Shown one piece after another: positions 25,723-34,700 of a DNA stretch of 64,000 nt (the first letter of the stretch is position 1; each line of letters opens with the position of its first letter). The stretch spans positions 186,001 to 250,000 of the forward strand of contig NZ_WJIC01000008.1 in NCBI RefSeq assembly GCF_009649815.1. Reading direction: 5' to 3'. Position numbers and translations under genes: made by a program. The notes beneath the pieces were generated by a model. It was not told the DNA's origin, searched no databases, and was given only the letters and a program-made list of their open reading frames with translations. Source of the DNA: Nocardia sp. SYP-A9097. Lineage in GTDB: Bacteria > Actinomycetota > Actinomycetes > Mycobacteriales > Mycobacteriaceae.

Positions 25723-25907
25723 TCGTCGCCTCTCCAATACACCCACGCTGACCACTGACCGGTGGTCGGAGATTCCCGCCCAGACACCACGCACTCTATC
25801 GTTCACGCTCGATCGCCGCGGTGGTGACCCGAGCGGCCAGTTCGGCCACCGTCGGGCCGCGCGTGGTGTGCGATCCTGAAGGTCCACTCGACAGAAGGGG
25901 ATTCGAC

Positions 25908-26171
25908 GTGCGGCGTGGCCATCCCACCAAGGAACAGCTGCAGCAGAGCTTCGAGCGCGTGCTGGCGATGGTGCTGTCGGGAGACGGTGTTCCGAGCTCG
26001 AGCGGGCTCGATCCCGAAACCCTGGACGCCCTGAGGGGGATCGCCCGTGCGTACCCGGCTGTCACCGACGAACTTCTAGGCGCTGCTCGTCGCGCAATCG
26101 CCGGGCAATTGGACGGAAGCAATTCGGCGCGCTGGCGGGCGGAGAGGAATCGCAGGCTCACCGAGCTCTAG
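25908..26171 (+). CDS. Small hypothetical protein
   Basis: 87 residues, not recognised. Helical: HPTKEQLQQSFERVLAMVLS and LDPETLDALRGIARAYPAV. GTG at 25908 follows AAGGGG; the open frame begins earlier at 25821 but without a ribosome site. It is the only plus-strand gene among the minus-strand immunity train. Confidence 0.5.
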   Translation: MRRGHPTKEQLQQSFERVLAMVLSGDGVPSSSGLDPETLDALRGIARAYPAVTDELLGAARRAIAGQLDGSNSARWRAERNRRLTEL

Positions 26172-26254
26172 CAGCGTTCACAGCCGGCGCGTGCCGTCGA
26201 CAGCGCACCTTAGTAGCGCCGACAGAACCCGTGGTTGCATGCTCGACTCCTCGC

Positions 26255-26725
26255 TCAGAAATATGCCGCGATCGCGGCGTCGAACTTCGCATCGGCTACA
26301 TCGACATCGCCACTGGGCCGGTAGTTCCGGCCCCGAACATGGTCGAGGAACTCAGCTGGAATCTCCAGCGCATAGTTCTCCAGATAGTGGATCGAATCGA
26401 CCCGCCAGATCCACTCACCATCCGAGACCAGCGAATATCCACTCAAGATCGTTCGGGCCGTATCGAGTAGATCGCTGACCTCCCCCGGCACGTCGAACAC
26501 CGGCGTAGCCGCTTTCATGTACTCCGCCACCAGCTTCCGATCCGCAACCGGTTGACGCGTGTATGAGTCCCGCAGCATAGGAAACTCCTCGCGCACCTCC
26601 CGATACATCTCGCGGTAGATCCCGATGGGCTTCAACCCACCTGCCGTCCTCGCTCCGGCCACTATGCAACCCCGATATCGCTCGACTGCGGACGTGCCCA
26701 GCGTACTGGCTGGAATGGTCGACAC
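26255..26725 (-). CDS. Hypothetical protein, putative immunity
   Basis: 156 residues, not recognised. GIYREMYREVREEFPMLRDS, then TPVFDVPGEVSDLLDTARTI and DGEWIWRVDSIHYLENYALE. No signal or membrane segment. GTG at 26725 preceded by GAGGA at short distance. It lies just after the broken zinc-finger paralogue and before the intact one. Confidence 0.6.
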   Translation of the reverse strand: MSTIPASTLGTSAVERYRGCIVAGARTAGGLKPIGIYREMYREVREEFPMLRDSYTRQPVADRKLVAEYMKAATPVFDVPGEVSDLLDTARTILSGYSLVSDGEWIWRVDSIHYLENYALEIPAEFLDHVRGRNYRPSGDVDVADAKFDAAIAAYF

Positions 26726-26773
26726 GCTTCCTCGAACCCATCTTGGAAACGATGGATCGCCTTTCGCTCAGGC

Positions 26774-27240
26774 ATGCTCGGGATGTTTGAAGATGTAGCG
26801 CGGCAAGTAGTTCCGAAAGAATTCTGAGACATCCGCTGGAACCGGGCGTACGGCTGACAACGAGTAGACGAGTACGTAGCCCGAGCCCTTGGGCGATCCT
26901 CGCCAGAAACTGCATTCCAGTGCGAAACGTCGACCATGTCACCGTTGCCAGATGCTGTGTATAGCCGAGTCCCGTTCGTACCGTGTCATGCAAGAGTCCG
27001 CCCTCGCCCCGGACCGTGACGAGGTGATCTGTTCGGCACATCCAGTTCAGCAACTCTGTCCGGAATTTTGGTCCGAACTCGGACGTGCGCACAGGACCAG
27101 TGGTACGAGCCATGGAAGTACATCGTGTCGTCATTCCAGGGGGCCAGGACCTTGTGCCCGGGCTTCAGCGATTCTGCCCAGCCTTCGACCTCGAGGACGT
27201 ACCGACCGCAGAACTGGCAGACATGCGGCGCGTGAAGCAT
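26774..27240 (-). pseudogene. Broken paralogue of the 25012-25722 gene
   Basis: Begins intact from ATG 27240 with CQFCGRYVLEVEGWAESL and GSYHWSC, matching CHFCGRFVLEAEGWAESI and GSFHLEC of the intact copy. Near 27085 the homology shifts frame (RTSEFGPKFRTELLNW, then GLGYTQHLA). It then jumps to the C-terminus in another frame (YVLVYSLSAVRPVPADV, FFRNYLPRY), ending at a TGA about 26774. So it carries at least one frameshift and an internal deletion of about 70 codons. The ribosome site and start are preserved. Confidence 0.8.
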
Positions 27241-27244
27241 GAAG

Positions 27245-27757
27245 TCATTCCTTGGAGTCGGCCTCGAACGCCTTGAACGGCGTGCTGAGCAGGATCTCAT
27301 CGAGTCCGCGTTGCGACTGCGCTACCAGGCGGGCGGCTTCCTCCCGGATCTCCTGTCGCTCATGGTCATCGAGAACAAAGGGCTCTGGGGTATGGCTCGC
27401 GACGATGCGCAGTCCTGCCACGCGGCAGGCAATTTCGGCCAGGCACTGCCATCGGTCGATATCGGTCCGGGGCACGGCGTCGATAGTCAGTGACCATTCC
27501 TGTGCGCCGAGGTGCGAGAACGTCATCGCCATCTCCACGATGCTGCGATATCGCAGGCTACGCTCTATGCGTTCTCCCAGAACGGTATTCGGAGTTTCAC
27601 CGAGCGTGTCCACGGCCGTCAGCCCGAGATTGCGCCGGAGTTGATCGAGACTGGCGGTGGCCAGTTCCCCGTGCAGATCCAGTTCGAGTCGGCGTTTCAG
27701 CAGACGTCTGGTCGGCGGGCTCATCTCAGGATCATCGTGGGCCGGTGGCGTGTTCAT
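27245..27757 (-). CDS. Hypothetical protein in immunity train
   Basis: 170 residues, not recognised. Hydrophilic and mainly helical: LLKRRLELDLHGELATASLD, RYRSIVEMAMTFSHLGAQEW, then a C-terminal helix QEIREEAARLVAQSQRGLDE. ATG at 27757 overlaps the stop of the preceding gene (ATGA), so it is coupled to the 27754-28197 gene. The open frame upstream to 27817 lies inside that gene and is not used. Confidence 0.65.
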   Translation of the reverse strand: MNTPPAHDDPEMSPPTRRLLKRRLELDLHGELATASLDQLRRNLGLTAVDTLGETPNTVLGERIERSLRYRSIVEMAMTFSHLGAQEWSLTIDAVPRTDIDRWQCLAEIACRVAGLRIVASHTPEPFVLDDHERQEIREEAARLVAQSQRGLDEILLSTPFKAFEADSKE

Positions 27758-28197
27758 AGTTTCTCGATTCCCAGCAGTGGGAGGTCGAAGGGACGGTTTC
27801 CGGCCTTCGAGTTCCACGCCCTATACACCAGGCGTGCGGGGCCGGAGACATGGAAGGCGTCCCGCAGCCCGATCACCACCATTGCCGCCAGTTCCCGGTA
27901 GATCGCGGAGGTTATCGGCCACGGCAATTCGACCCACCAGTTGTCGCGATCGCTCTGGTCCGGGGGGTGCCAGCCCGTAGCGAGAACGAGTGGGGCTCCG
28001 GGCGCGTTCAGTCCGACGTCGCGGTCTAGGTCGGCGTAGGCTCCCAGTTCGGCCAGCACTTTGCCCTCGAATTGAGCGAATTGAGCGAACCCGGGTTCGG
28101 TGTCCGGCGCTTTGGTATCGATGGTGACCAGGGCGCCTGCGGGGAGCATGGCCAACTCCTCGGCGAGTCCGGCTTCGAATCGGTCCCAGTCGGTCAC
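27754..28197 (-). CDS. TY-Chap-like small protein, putative chaperone or immunity
   Basis: 147 residues. Opening DWDRFEAGLAEELAMLPAGA and the closing part ITSAIYRELAAMVVIGLRDA resemble the YbjN/T3SS-chaperone-like (TY-Chap) proteins described next to actinobacterial conflict systems; this assignment is tentative. GTG at 28197 overlaps the previous stop (GTGA). It is the second gene after the giant effector. Confidence 0.6.
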   Translation of the reverse strand: MTDWDRFEAGLAEELAMLPAGALVTIDTKAPDTEPGFAQFAQFEGKVLAELGAYADLDRDVGLNAPGAPLVLATGWHPPDQSDRDNWWVELPWPITSAIYRELAAMVVIGLRDAFHVSGPARLVYRAWNSKAGNRPFDLPLLGIEKL

Positions 28198-28685
28198 AGC
28201 AACCCTTGTTCGTCCATTGCGGTCACCTGGTCTTCGAGGTCGAGGGCGTTGTTGGTGCAGAGGTAGAGTGACACATTGCTGGTGAACAGACGTAGCCGCA
28301 CAGTGGTTTCCGCTCCGGCCCAACGGATTTCGGCGTCTTCGCCGGGGATCCGTTGGGTGGGCGGGCCGAGGACCGTGGTGATCGTGGACGCCATGTCGGC
28401 GAACGCGTCACGAACGCGTGTCCGGCTCTCAGCGTCGTCATCGGCGAAGTCCGTGACGCGGATGCCGATTTCGTCGGCCGTTTCGGATCGGCCGGATACG
28501 CTGCCGGTGTTCGGGCCGAGTTCAGTGCCCACCGAGACCGAATAACGGTAGGTCGGTCCAATGGCCCAGCCGAAGTCCGCAGCCAGTGCAGGTACATCCG
28601 CGAGCAGCCACGACCAGTCGAGGGACCGCAGCCTGACAGCCAGATCGACTACATCGGAGCCGGTCAACGCACGCCATTCCGTCAT
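28194..28685 (-). CDS. DUF6301-like protein, putative immunity
   Basis: 163 residues. EWRALTGSDVVDLAVRLRSL, WAIGPTYRYSVSVGTELGP and VRLRLFTSNVSLYLCTNN resemble the DUF6301-type proteins common beside Nocardia type VII toxins (from memory, tentative). It starts 47 nt after the stop of the 3421-residue effector, the position expected of its cognate immunity gene. No signal peptide, so it would act in the cytoplasm. Confidence 0.65.
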   Translation of the reverse strand: MTEWRALTGSDVVDLAVRLRSLDWSWLLADVPALAADFGWAIGPTYRYSVSVGTELGPNTGSVSGRSETADEIGIRVTDFADDDAESRTRVRDAFADMASTITTVLGPPTQRIPGEDAEIRWAGAETTVRLRLFTSNVSLYLCTNNALDLEDQVTAMDEQGLL

Positions 28686-28732
28686 GTGATCACCCTAGCC
28701 TCATTGATATTCGTCGAATTTGGTTGGTTGTA

Positions 28733-31700
28733 TCAGCGTTCACGCGCGTGGCCACGTTCGCGCCCCGCGAGTTGACGTGCTCTGGTTGCATGGGCCGCCT
28801 GCGTTTCCCGCTCGCGAAGAACGGCCAGAGCCTCCTGAGCCTGGCCGACGCTCACCTGGTACCTGAGTTGGACAACTTCGAGAGCCATTCCGCGCTCCAA
28901 CTCTTTGGCCGCCTGCGCAAGTCGTTGCGCCTCCGAGTTGACTGGGACCTCGACTTCGCGCCCGCCCTGCTCGTACACGTGTGCTTGTTTTTCCCGGTCG
29001 AATCCGACCGGTTCGAGCTCCCGGCAGAGTTCATACGTCCGCGCATCGAAATTCTTCGCGGCCCCGACCGAGATCTGAAGACCGGTCTCGGGACCGAACA
29101 CTCGATTGTGCTCCTGCCGCTGCACCTCTCGGGTGAGTGGATCGAGTGCCGGTGCGACCTGGCTGCGGCGGTCGACTTCCAACTCCCTCGTGACCTGCTG
29201 CGTGAGTTGTCGGCCGAGCTGCAGTCGCTCCAATTCATTTACCTCACGGGCACGTTCGGCCTCCAGCGCCCGTTGCAGACCTTCGTGGGCTTCCTGGACG
29301 CGTGCCAGGTTCGGGTCTTTGTGTTGCTGATAGGCGAGATCGATCTCGCGCACGACTTCCTGAGCCTTCCCGAGGGCTCTGTTGCGTGGTTCGAGTTCCA
29401 GGCCACGTGCTTGTTGGGCCCGCTCCATTCCCTGGCGCACGACCTCCCGTCTCAACGCCTCCTGCGTTTTGTCGAGGGTGCGTGCGCGCTCCTGGTCGAG
29501 AGCTACTTGCACCAGTTGGCCGTGTCTGTCGCTCAATCCCATTGTCTCGAGCGCTCGAGCCTCGCGTTCTCGCTCATGTTCGCTCACCTGCTGTACGCGC
29601 TCGAAGGCCTCCCGCACATCACTCAATTCGCGAGCCGGTCGACCTTCCGCGCTGGCGCTTTCTATCTCTCGGGTCAGATTGAGATGGTGCTGAAGGAATT
29701 TGGCGCGGTCCTTGGACGGGACTTCTCTCGCGTCGCTCACCTGGGCGATGCTCTGGTTGATGAGCTCGTGTTCGAGCACCTGCACCTGGGCGGTGAGGAC
29801 GCTGTTCCGGGCATCCGATTCCAACGTGAGCAGTTCCTTGGCCACACCTGACTGCGGACCCAGGTCGAGTTCGCGCAATATCGCCATCCGGCTTTCGAGT
29901 TCGAGATGGCCTATCCGAGCCAATGCCTCCTGTGCGCCGGTGAGGCTCTTGCTCACCTGCGCGAGGTCGCCATGCTCTTCCATGGCTCGCACAACGTTTC
30001 CCAAGACCTCGTGGGTGAGCACGAACTGTTGTGCTGCTGTCGTGCTCCGGCCGTCGCGGGCGGCGTCAAGTGCCAACTCCACGATTTCCCGCTGAGCGGG
30101 AGACAGGCCTTCGAGTATCCGAGCACGTTTATCTTGGATCGTCCGGACGATCTCCAATTCGCGTTCTTTGGCGAGTTGCAGTATCGGGGTGCGGACTCGT
30201 TCGACGCCGGCGATATTTTCGATCACCATCGCGATTCCGTCGCGCTCCAAGCTGTACGTTGTAACGGAAACGGTGTACGTTGGCTTGCCGTCGTCGCCTT
30301 TCGCGAGATCGGCATGAACCTTCTCAACCTTGTATACGAGTGTGCCGTTCTGGAATGCTCGCATCATTTCATCCCGAGCTTCGAGCACTCGCCGGACTTC
30401 GGGTGCATTCGGGTCGATCCCGAGAGCACGGAGACTCTCCGGGGTGTCCGCCAGTAGAAGTTTGAGGTTTTTCTCGGCCTCCAATGTTCGTGCGGTGTAT
30501 TCCGGTGTGCACTGCCGCGCGCGACCAACGTCGGTGTCCGCGACGCCCAGTTCGGAGCCGACGCCCTTACACTCGATCAGCGTGAGTGTCGGGGGCCGGT
30601 CGCCCTCGGCTCGGTCGAAGACAGGTATGTCGATGGTGTCCCTGCCGTCGATGAACCGGCCGGGGGACTCCAGGATGACACCGTTGGGGTGAAGGCTCTG
30701 ATCGTGAGCGCGTGCCTTGCCGGCGGTATCGCCCATATTCTTGGATGTCTTGACCATCTCCGGGCCGACGGTGTGGTAAATCTTGGCGTTCTCCTTCAGT
30801 TCCTCCAGACGCTCCATCTTCTCGGTCTTCGCGTCACCGTCCGGCATTCGTTCGATCTTCTTGACGTGTTCAAGGTATCGCTTTTCAAGCTTCTTTCCTG
30901 AAAGGTCATTTATGTGATTGATGTCAAATTCCGGCATATGTTTGTAGACTACTTTTGCGGCCGGATCGCGTTGTTTCTGCTGCTCGGCGCGACGGGTGGC
31001 ATCGGCCTGTAGCTTCTCATGAGCGTCCGAATCTGAAATTTCGTATTTCTCGTCTCGAACTGGCGTGGGTTCGTACAAGGTAGGCTCATTGCTATTGCCC
31101 AGATGGTCATTCATGAATGGGCTTCTGGGTTTCGACTGATCACGGAGATGGAACTCTTTGTCGCGGAAGGTCTTTTCCTGATCCGATTCATGATGCAGCA
31201 GACCCTCTGGTTTGCCGGTCTCGAGGGTGCGGTAGGTCTCCTTCGGATTCTCGTCCGATGGCAGGTGCAGCAGCCCCTCTTTGCCGAGCACCAAATTGCC
31301 TGCATTTGATGGCAATTCTGTGTACCTATCCGGCACCGCCGGAGTCGGCCTGGGTCCGTCGGTCGGGAGCCGATACAGCTCCGCCGGTTCGACGTGTGGT
31401 CGCTCGACCTGTTGTAGAGCAGCGCCGTGGTCCACCAGGTTGACTTCCTGGGCTTCTCGGACAGCCTGATTCGATTCCGGTCTGGACGGCGCGCCAACCG
31501 GGTCCGCGGGTGTTACGTGTGATCGGTCGACGGGTGCGGGTGTTGCAGTCCGGCTGGCCTGGTTCAGGTCTCGGCTCTGGTTGGCGGTGCGGTCTGCATC
31601 GGGATTGGCTCGGGACGGTGGGGCAGCAGGCTCCAAATACGGTCGGTTGACCGTATTAGCTTCGCGCTGTATCGCATTGACTTCTGCGTGATAGGGGCCT

Positions 31701-34700
31701 GCCGGTCCTATGGTCCACTCCGATTCCGGTACTCGCCTTTCGCGCCGTCCTCGACTGGTTGCCTCTTCGTCGCTGAGGATGTCCCAGTTATCGCGGGGAT
31801 CTTTCGCGTTATTCGGGAGCTTTCTGTCGGGCTGATCCGTCGGCTTGTGGACCGTGGGCTGAGGCGTGGTGCCATCGATTTCGGTGGGGTGGAAGGTGCG
31901 CCATTCGGCGGTGGTGTGCAGGGCGGCGGGGGACTCGGGGAGTGCGCGGACTCCGACCAGGTCCGAGGGGGCGCGGACGGGGACGCCGAGTTCGTTGGCG
32001 ATGTGCTGGGCCCAGCCGATGTCGTTGCCGCTGTGGCAGGAGAGCAGGCGGATGGGAGTGCCCTCGACGTAGTTGGGGTTGTTGCGGATGGCTTCGACGA
32101 TCTTTTGGGGGTCGATCTCGAAACCGGCGTCGGCGGTGGGCTTTCCGAAGCGGTCGCCATGGACGATGACGTCGTGTTCGCCCTCGTTGCGGACGTTGTC
32201 GTAGACGCGCTGGACTTCGGGGGAGTCGCCGAGGGCGGTGCGGTCGGTGCCGTGGCGGACGGGCAGTTCTGCAGGTTCGGACTCCGAAATCTCTTGGTGT
32301 GGTGGCGCTTCCGAGTCTTCGAGGTGGGGTTTATCCTTCGAATGTTCGTTGTGCGATTCGGGATGCTGTTGCCCGGGCGGCTCGAGGTGGGCATGGGCAA
32401 GATCTGTCGCGGTAGGGAGCAGATGCTGGTGGCTTTGCTCGACATATTGCGCGACCGTGGCATCGTGCTGTCTGAACAAATCCCATGCGGTGACCCATGC
32501 CTCCTGGTCGCGCAGGCCGAGCTTGTCGACGAGTTCGCCGAATTTCACACGCAGACCAGGTAATTCGAGTGCCCGCGAGGGATCGCGATAGGCCGTCACG
32601 ATGTCGTTGATGCGTTGCTGGACCTCGTTGAGACGTTCCTTCAGATGCTCGGTCAGCGTCGACGGCCGGTCCGGGTCGACGTGAGCGGGCTGCGTGTGCG
32701 CGGGTGCCTCTGGAGGCAGTAGGCCGCGACCATGCTCCCCGAGATATTCGGCCAGTTTGGGATCGTGTTCGTGAAACCGTTGCCAGACCGTTGCCTCGGA
32801 GTCGGGGGAGCGCAGACCGAGGCGATCGAACTGGTCGGCGAGTTCCGCACGGAGTGTTGGTAGTTCGGCGGCTCGTGCCGGATCATTGAATGCCGCGACG
32901 ACCCTCTTGGTCTGCTCGCGTAGTTCGCTGAAACCCTCCCGCATGTCCTGCGACGATTGCGGACCCTGAGCCGGCCTGTGCTCCGGCTCAGGGGGTTTCG
33001 AGAGCGGCTGATCGGGCCGGTGCGGTTCGAAGACACGGGCGATGGCGTCCTTGGGAATACGCGTGAACCCGTCGGGGGACATGCTGTGCGCGTTGGCGCT
33101 ATCGAGGAGATGCCAGTACAGCACCTTGGCGGCTTCCGGTGCGGCCTCACCATTGATCTCCACGTTGGCGAAGGCCTCCGCCAGTGCCTCGGCGGGATCC
33201 AATCGGCCGTTCTCCAAGAAGCTGTAGTCGGTGAGCTGGTCGATCCAGGTGTCGAACGCCGCCTTGTCCATGCCGCCGCGGCTCGATGTGAAGTAGTCCT
33301 CCAGCGCCGACTCTGCAGTCACTTCGGCTTGTCGCTGTCCCTCGATGTCGATGACGTGACCGAATTCGTGCAGGAACATCGAATGGAGCGGGCGATCGCC
33401 GGAGCCCGGCACCAGATGGCCGTCCATGACGTCCTCGGCCATGTGCTCGGCCATTTCCTTCGGGTTGAAGGCGTAGTCGGCACTGAGAGCGATCCGGTCG
33501 GTGTATTCGCGACCGTTGTGGGAGCGCGGAACGGTTTCGTTGTAGGCCCCCTCCGGAAGCTGCTCGATCGTGATCCTGGGCAGCTTCGCGTCCGGGTACC
33601 GGGACCGCATGTCCTCGATGGCACGCGCGTATTCGCGGAAGACCTCGGGGTGCAGGTCGGGATGGTCGAATCCGGGTGCGTCAATTCCCCAGTCGCTCTT
33701 CAGCTTGTCGGCGATCTCCTTGGCATCGATTCCTGACCATTCGTCACCCTTGTGCGCATACCAATCGCCCTCGGCGGGATGGGGCTGCGTCGGAAGGGCT
33801 TCGGCGGGATGCGTCTCGATCGGATCTGGTTGCGCGCGACCGTGGGGCGTCTCGGACGTATCGCCGAGGTTGATGGCTCGGACGTTCTCGGTACCTTCAA
33901 GTCCGGGTGTCTCCTTGCCGTGTGGCTCGGCAACCTGTGCCGGATCGGAGTGGGGTCCGGGTGCCTCGTCGGACCTGTGGGGCGAAATGTTCCGCTGTGC
34001 TGGGCCTTCCCCAGCAGGATGGGTTTCGAGGCTGTTGACCGGGACGACATATCCACGGTCGTTCAAGGGGCCGCCGCGCGGATACTCGCCGGGCGGGAGG
34101 TCGAGTACGCCTTCGTTGGTGAAGAACCGGACTTGGCCATCGCGGCTCACGACCGCCTCGATGTGAGCGGACTTCTTGTGTTCGAGATCCGTTCGCATGC
34201 TGTCGGTATTGAATCCGAGTCTGCGTTCGTGTTCGGAAGGCGGTCCTGGGAGCCGATCTTCAGGATGGGTGTGCAGGATGAATCGGTATCCGGCGAGATC
34301 CTCAGGGATCTTGCTTGAGGTCTGCTTGCCGCGGAACAGGCGTAGGTCACCGTCCTTGTTCTGAACGATCGCGTGCTCGTAACCCGAGAACTTCTGCAGC
34401 TCGGCGAGATGATCGGCGTTCGCCTCACCCGGCCTGAGTGGGATGTGCTCGGCCTCGGCGAGAGCGTTCACCAAATGCTTTGCCTTCGGCGAGAGTTCGT
34501 CGAAGGAGATCTGCCCGCCTGCCATCCGGGAGTTGGCCTTGTAGTGGGTGGCCATGTCCCGGGTGTCTTCACCGGGCGGGGCAGTGTTCGGGCCTGACGT
34601 TTCAGGCGGCTGTTTACCGGTCTCCGGGGCTTCCTTGGCGGGATCATGTGCAGCACCGTCGACTTCGGTGGTGTGGGTCACGTGTTTGGCGGGATGTTCG

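Noticed and set aside
28724..29851. 375-residue plus-strand open frame opposite the effector tail
   Set aside because: The minus-strand frame is continuous with the giant protein; the plus-strand frame is a mirror of the Glu/Arg-rich helical tail.
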